Shown: positions 16,820 through 24,555 of the stretch, piece by piece
Layout of the letters: each line of letters begins with the position of its first letter
Position numbering within the stretch: position 1 is the first letter of the stretch
Assembly (NCBI GenBank): GCA_041395245.1
Contig: JAWLAY010000017.1
Coordinates: 38,863-102,862 of the forward strand
Length of the DNA: 64,000 bases
From: Aquimonas sp041395245
Lineage (GTDB): Bacteria; Pseudomonadota; Gammaproteobacteria; Xanthomonadales; Xanthomonadaceae
Direction: 5' to 3'
Position numbers and translations under genes: made by a program
Notes under the pieces: model-generated
Told to the model about the DNA's origin: nothing
Seen by the model: only the letters and a program-made list of their open reading frames with translations
Databases searched by the model: none

Positions 16820-17827
16820 ATGAATCTGCCGCCCCCAACCTCCTCGCCTGCGCCCGCCACCGACCTTGCCGCAATCCTGGCGCTTGTCAGCGCGGACATG
16901 TCGGCCGTCAATGATCTGATCCGCCGTCGTCTGGCTTCCGATGTGGTGCTGATCAACCAGATTGGCGAGCACATCATTTCGGCGGGCGGCAAGCGACTGC
17001 GTCCGATGCTGGTTTTGCTGGCGGCGCGTGCGCTGGGCTATCAGGGCGATGCGCATGTCCAGGCGGCGGCGATCATCGAGTTCATTCACACCTCGACGCT
17101 GTTGCACGACGATGTGGTTGATGAATCGGACCTGCGTCGTGGCCGCAAGACGGCGAATGCACTGTGGGGCAATGCGGCCAGCGTGCTGGTCGGCGACTTC
17201 CTGTATTCACGCAGCTTCCAGTTGATGGTCGAGCTGGACAGTATGCGGATCATGCGCATCCTCGCCGACACGACCAACGCCATCGCCGAGGGCGAGGTGC
17301 TGCAGCTACTGCATGTGCACAACCCCGACACCGATGAGGCCGCCTATCTGCGCGTCATCGAACGCAAAACCGCCGTACTTTTTGCGGCCGCGACCCGTTT
17401 GGGTGCGGTGCTGGCGGGCGCCGACGACGCCGTCGAGCAGGCCATGAGCGAGTTTGGTCTGACGCTGGGCTATGCCTTCCAGATTGCCGACGACGTGCTC
17501 GACTACACCGCCGACGCCGATACCCTGGGCAAGAATCTGGGCGACGATCTGGCCGAGGGCAAGGCCACCCTGCCGGTGATTCATTGCATGAGCCATTGCG
17601 ACGACGCGCTGCGGCAACGCATTGCGCAGGCGATTGAAACCGGCGACCTGCAGGCCATGCCCGAGATCGTCAACGCGATCCATGCGCAAGGCAGTCTCGA
17701 CTACAGCCGTGCTGTCGCCGAACGTTACGCGGCGCAAGCGACCGAGGCTTTGCAATGCTGCCCACCCTCGGCGTTCAGGGATGCGCTGCTGGGGCTGGCG
17801 CGCTATGCGATTGACCGCAACCACTGA
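16820..17827 (+). CDS. ispB: Octaprenyl diphosphate synthase (polyprenyl synthetase)
   Basis: 335 residues from the ATG at 16820 (a TTG nine nt upstream is the only alternative). Both aspartate-rich allylic substrate sites are present: STLLHDDVVDESDLRRG (first DDxxD) and FQIADDVLDYTADADTLGKN (second). SAGGKRLRPMLVLLAA is the usual isopentenyl diphosphate-binding segment. It makes the C40 side chain of ubiquinone. Length and motifs fit the IspB group rather than the shorter farnesyl diphosphate synthases. Confidence 0.94.
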   Translation: MNLPPPTSSPAPATDLAAILALVSADMSAVNDLIRRRLASDVVLINQIGEHIISAGGKRLRPMLVLLAARALGYQGDAHVQAAAIIEFIHTSTLLHDDVVDESDLRRGRKTANALWGNAASVLVGDFLYSRSFQLMVELDSMRIMRILADTTNAIAEGEVLQLLHVHNPDTDEAAYLRVIERKTAVLFAAATRLGAVLAGADDAVEQAMSEFGLTLGYAFQIADDVLDYTADADTLGKNLGDDLAEGKATLPVIHCMSHCDDALRQRIAQAIETGDLQAMPEIVNAIHAQGSLDYSRAVAERYAAQATEALQCCPPSAFRDALLGLARYAIDRNH

Positions 17828-17937
17828 GCCGAACCGCACGACACCCGCAGGGCGTTGAAGAATGGCTGTCCTGACCTCTCAACGCGCGTCGTCGCAGTAC
17901 ATGCCCGCAACAGACTCCTCGACAGCGAGATACCTCC

Positions 17938-18321
17938 TCAATCGTCATCGCCGCTGACGATGCGCTTCTGAATCCGGTCGAGGTAGTGATCAAGTTCCTC
18001 CGTTGACCGGAAAATTTCCTTCACCGGCACCGCCTTGACGATGTCGAACACCTTTTCTACCTGCGCTTGAGGATTGACGATCAGCACACGTCCGCTTCGG
18101 GCCGCCAACGCCTTGCGTGCGCGAAACACGCTGCGGATGCCAGCGCTGGAAATGTAGTCAAGTTTGGCCAGATCGAATACCAAGGTATTCACTTCTGCAT
18201 CCTCGATCGCCGGCGTGATTTGCCGGTCCAGCTCGTGATAGCTGATCGAGTCCAGGCGCCCTTCAATAACAACGACCTGTCGGTCCTGGATACGTTCGCC
18301 GATATGGATTCTCAAGCTCAT
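17938..18321 (-). CDS. STAS-domain anti-sigma factor antagonist
   Basis: 127 residues, a single STAS domain: VVVIEGRLDSISYHELD, NTLVFDLAKLDYISSAGIRSVFRARKAL, and GRVLIVNP. The DYISSAGIR segment contains the serine that is phosphorylated in SpoIIAA/RsbV proteins. Its start overlaps the stop of the upstream SpoIIE-type gene by 4 nt, so the pair should be co-translated: that protein has both a phosphatase and a kinase-like domain able to dephosphorylate or phosphorylate this one. No sigma factor is adjacent, so the final target is unknown. Confidence 0.88.
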   Translation of the reverse strand: MSLRIHIGERIQDRQVVVIEGRLDSISYHELDRQITPAIEDAEVNTLVFDLAKLDYISSAGIRSVFRARKALAARSGRVLIVNPQAQVEKVFDIVKAVPVKEIFRSTEELDHYLDRIQKRIVSGDDD

Positions 18322-20702
18322 GTGACGCTCCTTTGGAATTTCTGCCCACTATCCAGAACCAGTTGCAGAATGTTGTGTTCGCCGGCACGGTGATAGTTGG
18401 CTTCACTACTGAGGGTTCGCACCAGAAATACACCCAGTCCGCCAACTTCACGGTCTTCAAGGTCCGCATCCACGTCAGGCAGATTCTGTGCCAAGGGGTT
18501 GAAGGGCGAACCGTCATCCATCAGTTCCAGAAACAGCCCGCCCTCGTAAGGAACAGAGCGAATTTCGCAGGTCACCTCCGAGGGACCGCGCTGACCATGC
18601 AGGCAGGCATTGGTAAAGATCTCCTCTGCCACCAATCGCGCGTCATCACGAGTACTTTGACGGAAGCCAAGGAAACGCAGTCGACGCTCCATCGCGTCCA
18701 GCAGGGCCGGCAGATTCTCTAGCCCATGCGATTGCAGCAGATCCCCGTCCTGCACGACCTGCCGACTCAGCTCGGGTGGCATGCGCAGACACAACATGCA
18801 CAAATCGTCATTCGGCGGCTTGTCGGCCTGGAACTGCCGAACCACTTGCGCCATCCCCATCACCACCTGATGCGCACTGCGCGAACGCAAGCCGGCCAGC
18901 ACATCCTGCAAACGCGTCATGCCGAACATTTCGCCGTCCAGCTTGGTGGCTTCGACAAGGCCATCGGTGAATAACAACAGCACGTCGCCCTGATGCAGCT
19001 TCAAGCCAACTTCAGGGTAATCCGCATCAACTTCGATGCCGAGTGCCGGTCCGCCATCGATACGGACCAATTCGATCATTCCCTGTGCATGCATCAGCAG
19101 GGGCGCGTCATGCCCGGCGCTGGCCAGGCGCAACTGTCCACTGCCCAGATCGATGCGTCCAACAAGACACGTGGCAAACATGTCGGCCGGATTGTCGATG
19201 GCGATATGACGACCAACCCGCGCCAGCACCTCGCTGGGCAAATCACCGCGGCGTAGGGGCCCATCGAGCAAGGTCACCAGACGTGCCATAAACAAGGCCG
19301 CAGGCACGCCCTTGTCCGATACGTCGCCAATGAAAAAGCTCAGGGTGTTTTCGTCAACCGCCACGACATTGAAGAAGTCGCCTCCCACGGCTCTGGCGGG
19401 TTCCAACAAACCGGCCAGTTCAACGGTGTCGGAGACCAGATCAAGCGCCGTTTCAGACGGCACCATGGCGAGCTGAATATCGCGCGCAACGGTCAGTTCG
19501 CGATCCATACGCTCGGTCTGCACCTGCGCACGCGCCAACTGCACACGCAATGCCGACTCCGTTTCGAAATCGTCCTGCAGCTTTCGATAACTGGTGGCGA
19601 GGCGTTGCGTCATGCGTGCGAACGCTGCTTCCAGGCGGGTCAGCTCGGCAAATCGCCAAGGATGATGTTCGGCCTGCGGATGCGCGGCGATGGATATCTC
19701 GTCCAGGCGTTCGGCAATCGCCACAACGGGCTGCAACAAACCGGACGCGTAGCGACGTCCCAGCCCGCCGGCGGCGATACCAACGACAACCGCGAGCAGC
19801 AGGACCAGACCCATATCGATCAGCGTCAGGCGCATGATTGACGCCGCAGAACGCACGGCCACGACCGACCAGCCTTCCGGCGTGAATCCGCGCGCCGCGA
19901 TATAGCTTTGCGGCGAGAGATTGGCCATGCGCAACGGCAGCGAGGCAAATTCGTCAGCCTGCCGCGGCAAACCATCAAACTCCTCGCCCGTCGTCTGCAA
20001 GACTTCGTAAGGCAACGATTCGCTGCGAAATGCCACGCGCCCGTCCGAATCGAGGACCAGTAGTTCAAGATCAGGCTGTGACGCAGCCGACTCGAATGCA
20101 GCCGCCAGCGTACTGAGTGTCATTGCGCCTTGCACCACGGCAATGACCTCACCCTTGCTACCCAATACCGGCGCGCTCGCCGCGCAAAGCAGGTCGTTCC
20201 CGAAGCCGCGCCCGATAAATACACTGGATAAATACGCACGCCGCCGCTCGCGGGCGAATCGAAAATAGGGCCGATCCGCGACACTGAACTGACGCCAGCC
20301 CAAACTCGCCGTGGTGCCCTCTGCGGTGGATCCGGCAATGATCAGACCGCTGGCATCCGCAACGATGGCGGTCAAAAATCCTGGAAAACTCCTTCGCAGA
20401 CCGTCCAGTGCACGCTGGGATCGTTCGACGTCGAACTGCTGATCCACACCGATTGGGAACAAGTTTGCCAACTGCGCCACGGCGCCTCGGTGGACATCAA
20501 GAAACAAGCCCAGATCGGCGACCACGGTTCGTGCGGTGGCGGTAACGTGAGCCTCCGCCTGCACGCGACGAATCTGGTAATCGAACAGCCCGACCAATAG
20601 CCCCAGCACAATCACCGGGACCGTACCGAACAAGGTCAGGGCGCGTGTGATGACCGGAACGATGCCATTTTCAGCCGGAGAATCGGAGACCTGCATAGGC
20701 AT
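18318..20702 (-). CDS. Membrane sensor with Cache, SpoIIE phosphatase and RsbW-like kinase domains
   Basis: 794 residues from the ATG at 20700-20702 (a second ATG is 6 nt on); the frame stays open to 20999, but those codons look non-coding. TM1 at about 21-42, a periplasmic double-Cache-like sensor 50-290, TM2 at 294-314, a HAMP-like linker and coiled coil 318-425, and a SpoIIE/PP2C phosphatase 428-640 with metal sites AVGGDFFNV (D442) and FIGDVSDKGVPAALFMA (D460, D463). A GHKL ATPase domain ends the protein (VAEEIFTNACLHGQRG as the N-box, LMDDGSPFNP, EVGGLGVFLVRTL). Phosphatase plus anti-sigma kinase in one chain is the HsbR/RsbU-W type of partner-switching regulator. Divergent from motA, which hints at motility control. 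Confidence 0.88.
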   Translation of the reverse strand: MPMQVSDSPAENGIVPVITRALTLFGTVPVIVLGLLVGLFDYQIRRVQAEAHVTATARTVVADLGLFLDVHRGAVAQLANLFPIGVDQQFDVERSQRALDGLRRSFPGFLTAIVADASGLIIAGSTAEGTTASLGWRQFSVADRPYFRFARERRRAYLSSVFIGRGFGNDLLCAASAPVLGSKGEVIAVVQGAMTLSTLAAAFESAASQPDLELLVLDSDGRVAFRSESLPYEVLQTTGEEFDGLPRQADEFASLPLRMANLSPQSYIAARGFTPEGWSVVAVRSAASIMRLTLIDMGLVLLLAVVVGIAAGGLGRRYASGLLQPVVAIAERLDEISIAAHPQAEHHPWRFAELTRLEAAFARMTQRLATSYRKLQDDFETESALRVQLARAQVQTERMDRELTVARDIQLAMVPSETALDLVSDTVELAGLLEPARAVGGDFFNVVAVDENTLSFFIGDVSDKGVPAALFMARLVTLLDGPLRRGDLPSEVLARVGRHIAIDNPADMFATCLVGRIDLGSGQLRLASAGHDAPLLMHAQGMIELVRIDGGPALGIEVDADYPEVGLKLHQGDVLLLFTDGLVEATKLDGEMFGMTRLQDVLAGLRSRSAHQVVMGMAQVVRQFQADKPPNDDLCMLCLRMPPELSRQVVQDGDLLQSHGLENLPALLDAMERRLRFLGFRQSTRDDARLVAEEIFTNACLHGQRGPSEVTCEIRSVPYEGGLFLELMDDGSPFNPLAQNLPDVDADLEDREVGGLGVFLVRTLSSEANYHRAGEHNILQLVLDSGQKFQRSVT

Positions 20703-21058
20703 TGTCGTTGATTGATATCCAGTTCGAATGCATCGAGGCAACGGCGGAAAACCAAGTGATACTGGCCGAAGGACGAATAGCCAGCGTCGTATAAAAGCAT
20801 TGCAGACCTGGTGCCGCATCGCCATGTCAATTTTTCGACACTCCGAGGCCGCCCCCCCCCTGCAGGTCGTCACCGAATGCGCGCGAGCGCAGCCCAACAG
20901 GCATCCATCAAACGAGCCGCTGCCGCACAACGGGTCGCACCGCGTTAGGTGGCGCAAAACCAATCCACTTGGGTGCCTCACGAGCTGGCAACGACCCACA
21001 GAAGCTCGCGCACGGTCCTTGCAACGGGCATTGCATTCGTTCTAGCTGAGAGGCTCCC
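20703..21058. other. Divergent intergenic region between the partner-switch operon and motAB
   Basis: 356 nt with no gene I can support. It should hold the two divergent promoters. A run of nine cytosines lies at 20852-20860. A GAGAGG ribosome binding site sits just before motA. No convincing sigma-28 or sigma-54 promoter was identified by eye. Confidence 0.55.
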
Positions 21059-21922
21059 ATGCTGGTCATTGTCGGAATGGTTCTGGTCACTGCCTTCGTA
21101 TTCGGCGGTTTCATCATCGCCGGTGGCCACATCATGGTGATTGTCGAAGCGGCGGCCATCGAGCTGTTCATCATCGGTGGCGGTGCCTTGGGTGCCTTTG
21201 TGGTCGGCAATTCGATGAAAACGGTCAAGGCCAGCATTGCCGGCATCATCGCCCTGCTGAAGCCCCCGCCCTTCCAGCGCGCGGACTACATCGAGCTGCT
21301 GAAACTGCTCTACGAGCTGCTAATGAAGGCCCGCAAGGATGGCCTGATGGCCATCGAGGAGCACGTCGAAAACCCGTCGTCCAGTGCGATCTTCCAGAAG
21401 TACCCGAAGGTGCTGAACGACCATCATTTGCTCGACTTCATTACTGATGCGCTGCGCCTGATCATCGGCGGCAACCTGGCACCGCACGAATTGGAAGCGC
21501 TGCTGGATACCGAACTGGAAACCCACCACCACGAGGCGCTTGAACCCAGCCATGCCATTCAGACCGCCGCCGACGGCATGCCCGCCTTTGGTATCGTCGC
21601 GGCGGTACTCGGCATCGTCAAAGTCATGTCCATCGTCGGTGACGCGCCGCCCGCCGTGATCGGCGCGAAAGTCGCCTCGGCCCTGGTCGGTACTTTCCTC
21701 GGCATTCTCATGGGCTACGGCTACATCGGTCCGATGGCCGCCGCCATGGGTGCGCGCGCGCATCAGGACAGCAAACCCTTCGAAATGGTGAAGATGACCT
21801 TGGTCGCGACGCTGCGCGGCTATCCGCCGCCGGTGGCCATCGAATTCGCCCGCAAGCTGCTGTTTGCCGACATGCGTCCGTCGTTCGCGGATCTGGAAGC
21901 CGAGTTGAAGGCGACCAAGTGA
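21059..21922 (+). CDS. motA: Flagellar motor stator protein MotA
   Basis: 287 residues. Four hydrophobic segments: residues 1-24, 33-52 (ELFIIGGGALGAFVVGNS), about 175-195 (GMPAFGIVAAVLGIVKVMS) and 206-230 (VASALVGTFLGILMGYGYIGP). The cytoplasmic loop between TM2 and TM3 carries the charged rotor-contact region (LYELLMKARKDGLMAIEEHV). It forms the ion channel of the flagellar stator with MotB, whose gene starts 54 nt after this stop. H+ or Na+ use cannot be decided by eye. No flagellar structural genes are in the window. Confidence 0.95.
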   Translation: MLVIVGMVLVTAFVFGGFIIAGGHIMVIVEAAAIELFIIGGGALGAFVVGNSMKTVKASIAGIIALLKPPPFQRADYIELLKLLYELLMKARKDGLMAIEEHVENPSSSAIFQKYPKVLNDHHLLDFITDALRLIIGGNLAPHELEALLDTELETHHHEALEPSHAIQTAADGMPAFGIVAAVLGIVKVMSIVGDAPPAVIGAKVASALVGTFLGILMGYGYIGPMAAAMGARAHQDSKPFEMVKMTLVATLRGYPPPVAIEFARKLLFADMRPSFADLEAELKATK

Positions 21923-21976
21923 ACACCCCACGACATTGCACGATGAACGGACGCAGGGAATCGGCGGAGAAGTCGC

Positions 21977-22999
21977 ATGGCTGACAAGGACAAGGCGCAA
22001 CCGATCATCATCAAGAAGGTCAAGAAGGGCGGTGGCGGCCACCATGGTGGTGCCTGGAAAGTCGCCTATGCCGACTTCGTGACCGCGATGATGGCCTTCT
22101 TTTTGGTGATGTGGCTGGTTGGCACCTTGCCGGAAGAGTCCCTTTCCGGCATTTCCGAATACTTCAAGAATCCCAGCGTGCTCAGTGGCACCTCGCGCAC
22201 GCCGCCGCCCAATGCGCTGGGCGCAGGCGGTGCGGGAACCAACCCGGTCAAGGTGTCCAAGAACATGACCTCGCCAACGATGGGTGGCGAGGGACCGAAA
22301 GTCGGTGAAGGCGAGTCACCACGCGATGCCGAGGAGGCCAAGGAAATCGCCCGGCAGGTCGAACAGCAGAAGCTGGAATCCTTGTTGGCGGAGTTGAAGG
22401 ACGCAATCGAAACCAGCGAATCGCTGGCCCAGTTCAAGGATCAACTGTTGCTCGACATCACGCCCGAGGGACTGCGTATTCAGATCGTCGATCAACAGAA
22501 TCGCCCCATGTTCGATATGGGCAGTTCGCGCCTGAAGGACTACACCACCGAAATCCTGCGCGAACTGTCGCCCTACATGAACAAGGTGGAAAACCGGATC
22601 AGCATCACCGGCCATACCGACCAGTCGCGCTATGCCAGTCCCAGTGGCTATTCCAACTGGGAGCTTTCCGCCGATCGTGCCAACGCCGCGCGGCGCGCGC
22701 TGGTGGCGGCGGGATTGTCCGAGGAAAAATTATCGCGTGTGGTGGGGCTGTCGTCGTCGGTTCTGTTTGACAAGGAGAACCCGACCAATCCGATCAATCG
22801 TCGGATCAGCATCATCGTCATGAGTCAGGCGGCCGAGGAAGCCGCACGCATGAGTGAAGACGGCGATGCCGCATTGCAGGCACCCGATGCGGCGGTTCCC
22901 GGCAGCGAGGACGCGTTCCCCGGCGCCACGGATGCCGACGGCAATCCAGCACCGCCCATCACGCCGATTTCACTTCCGAAGCCGCCACAGGCTCGTTGA
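21977..22999 (+). CDS. motB: Flagellar motor stator protein MotB
   Basis: 340 residues. The single TM with the ion-carrying Asp is YADFVTAMMAFFLVMWLV at about residues 32-49. A plug/linker of about 120 residues follows, then an OmpA-like peptidoglycan-binding domain (ISITGHTDQSRYAS, NWELSADRANAARRALV, NRRISIIVM). The C-terminal 50 residues are Asp/Pro/Ala-rich. The last 41 nt overlap the end of the convergent transporter gene. Confidence 0.95.
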   Translation: MADKDKAQPIIIKKVKKGGGGHHGGAWKVAYADFVTAMMAFFLVMWLVGTLPEESLSGISEYFKNPSVLSGTSRTPPPNALGAGGAGTNPVKVSKNMTSPTMGGEGPKVGEGESPRDAEEAKEIARQVEQQKLESLLAELKDAIETSESLAQFKDQLLLDITPEGLRIQIVDQQNRPMFDMGSSRLKDYTTEILRELSPYMNKVENRISITGHTDQSRYASPSGYSNWELSADRANAARRALVAAGLSEEKLSRVVGLSSSVLFDKENPTNPINRRISIIVMSQAAEEAARMSEDGDAALQAPDAAVPGSEDAFPGATDADGNPAPPITPISLPKPPQAR

Positions 23000-23717
23000 G
23001 CCAGGATCGAATCCAGCGTCGCGACAGGTAAAGCAGCGGAATCATCGCGAACGCGGCCAGCACCTTGTAGACGTAGTTGACGCTGGCCACCGCCGCAAAC
23101 AGGCTGAGCGACCACTGCTGAGGCCCCAGCACGAATGCGATGTAGAGCACGACAAAGCTGTCGACCAGTTGGGACACCAGAGTGCTTCCCGTCGCACGCA
23201 TCCAGATCCAGCGCTCGCCGGTCAATCGGCGAATGCGCTGGAACACGGCGATATCGATCAACTGCCCCAACAGGAAGGCCGTCACCGAACCCGCGATGGT
23301 CCAAAGACCCTGTCCGAAGATGACCGCAAACGCGGCCTGCTGGTCCGGTACACCGTGTTCGACATTCACGCCCCGCCACCATTCCGCTGGCTGCAAGCCG
23401 ATGGCGAGATACGCAAAGGCAAACCCGTAGATCACCAGTGCCACGGTCAACCATGACAGCAGTCGAACCCCGCGCGGCCCGTAGTGTTCGTTGATCACAT
23501 CGGTCATCACGAACACCACCGGCCACAGCAGCACACCGGCGGTGAAGTTCAATGACCCCGACTGACCGAACAGCGTCCAGTTGAAGGGCGACAACCCCAG
23601 CGTCTCCTCCAGCGCAAAGATCTTCACGCCAATGAACTCCGCCAGCAGCGCGTTGCAGACGAAAAAGCCAGCCAGCACCACGAACAGTCGCTGCGAACGC
23701 CCCAACTCAGCCTGCAT
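22959..23717 (-). CDS. VUT-family (YhhQ/QPTR-like) queuosine precursor transporter
   Basis: 252 residues from the ATG at 23715-23717, supported by AAGGAG 7 nt upstream. Polytopic inner-membrane protein with about six TM segments. Family signatures: VVFVMTDVINEHYGPRGVR after the second TM and GSTLVSQLVDSFVVLYIAF later, the ECF-S-like motifs of YhhQ proteins that import preQ0/preQ1. The start overlaps the end of the upstream DUF502 gene by 11 nt; the 3' end overlaps motB by 41 nt. Confidence 0.85.
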   Translation of the reverse strand: MQAELGRSQRLFVVLAGFFVCNALLAEFIGVKIFALEETLGLSPFNWTLFGQSGSLNFTAGVLLWPVVFVMTDVINEHYGPRGVRLLSWLTVALVIYGFAFAYLAIGLQPAEWWRGVNVEHGVPDQQAAFAVIFGQGLWTIAGSVTAFLLGQLIDIAVFQRIRRLTGERWIWMRATGSTLVSQLVDSFVVLYIAFVLGPQQWSLSLFAAVASVNYVYKVLAAFAMIPLLYLSRRWIRSWLNEPVAASEVKSA

Positions 23718-24375
23718 CGGATGACTCCTTGTTCGAACGCGAGAAAGGCATTTCAGCCGGTGCGACCGCACCGCCGGAGATGATGAAGGCCATCGCCTGC
23801 TCGACACTCCAGTCCGTCGGTGTCAAGCGTTCCACCGGCACCACTTCAAGATAGCCGGAGGTCGGATTGGGCGTCGTCGGCACATAGACGGCCGCCAGTT
23901 CCCGTCCACTGCCCTCCTCCCGGATGACGCGTGTCACGAAGCCGATGGCTTTCATGTCGGCATTCGGAAAGTCGATCAACACCACACGTTGCGCGCCCTC
24001 CGGCTTGGTCTGAAGAACGCTGATGAGTTTCTTGGTCCCGCCATAGACTGCCTTGACCCAGGGAATCTGATTGATCAGGCGATCCATCCATCCGAGCACG
24101 CGTCGACCAATCACGCGTGTGGCAAGCCAACCGAGAAAATACAGCCCGCCCAGCGTCAGCACGACCGCCAGCACGAAGCGTAGCGACTGCAGGTCCAACC
24201 ACGGAGCGAGCGGCGGAAACCAGTTGGCAAAGGCCTCCAATGCCGCGTCAACCCACGGCGCACCGAAGCGCGACAGCTGGCGCAAAACAATTTCAAAGAC
24301 GACCCAGGTCAGCCAGATCGGAAAAACGATCAGCACGCCGGTCAGTAGATTGCGCTGCAGGTGCAGAGTTCTCAT
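23707..24375 (-). CDS. DUF502 membrane protein
   Basis: 222 residues from the ATG at 24373-24375. The N-terminal half has two TM segments (LLTGVLIVFPIWLTWVVFEI and FVLAVVLTLGGLYFLGWLA). The conserved DUF502 part follows: INQIPWVKAVYGGTKKL, RVVLIDFPNADMKAIGFVTR, VYVPTTPNPTSGYLEVVP. Function is unknown across the family. It shares an operon with the VUT transporter (11-nt overlap); the kinase gene ends 180 nt upstream on the same strand. Confidence 0.87.
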   Translation of the reverse strand: MRTLHLQRNLLTGVLIVFPIWLTWVVFEIVLRQLSRFGAPWVDAALEAFANWFPPLAPWLDLQSLRFVLAVVLTLGGLYFLGWLATRVIGRRVLGWMDRLINQIPWVKAVYGGTKKLISVLQTKPEGAQRVVLIDFPNADMKAIGFVTRVIREEGSGRELAAVYVPTTPNPTSGYLEVVPVERLTPTDWSVEQAMAFIISGGAVAPAEMPFSRSNKESSDAG

Positions 24376-24555
24376 GGTCAACCACACCGACGGTGTCGTG
24401 ATCGGAAACCAAATTGCGCCGGTTCGACAGCGCATGAACAGGCGAGCAGCGCGATGGCCGTCATTGCGCCGCCCGCCGCGGACGCATCAGGATGGCGGCC
24501 CGACACGGTGGACTGCACCGCCACGAGCCTCCCACACCACCGGGTGCGCGTCATC

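Noticed and set aside
20703..20999. N-terminal extension of the SpoIIE-type protein
   Set aside because: Residues are Cys/Arg-rich without structure, cross the C9 tract and precede a good TM start at 20702.
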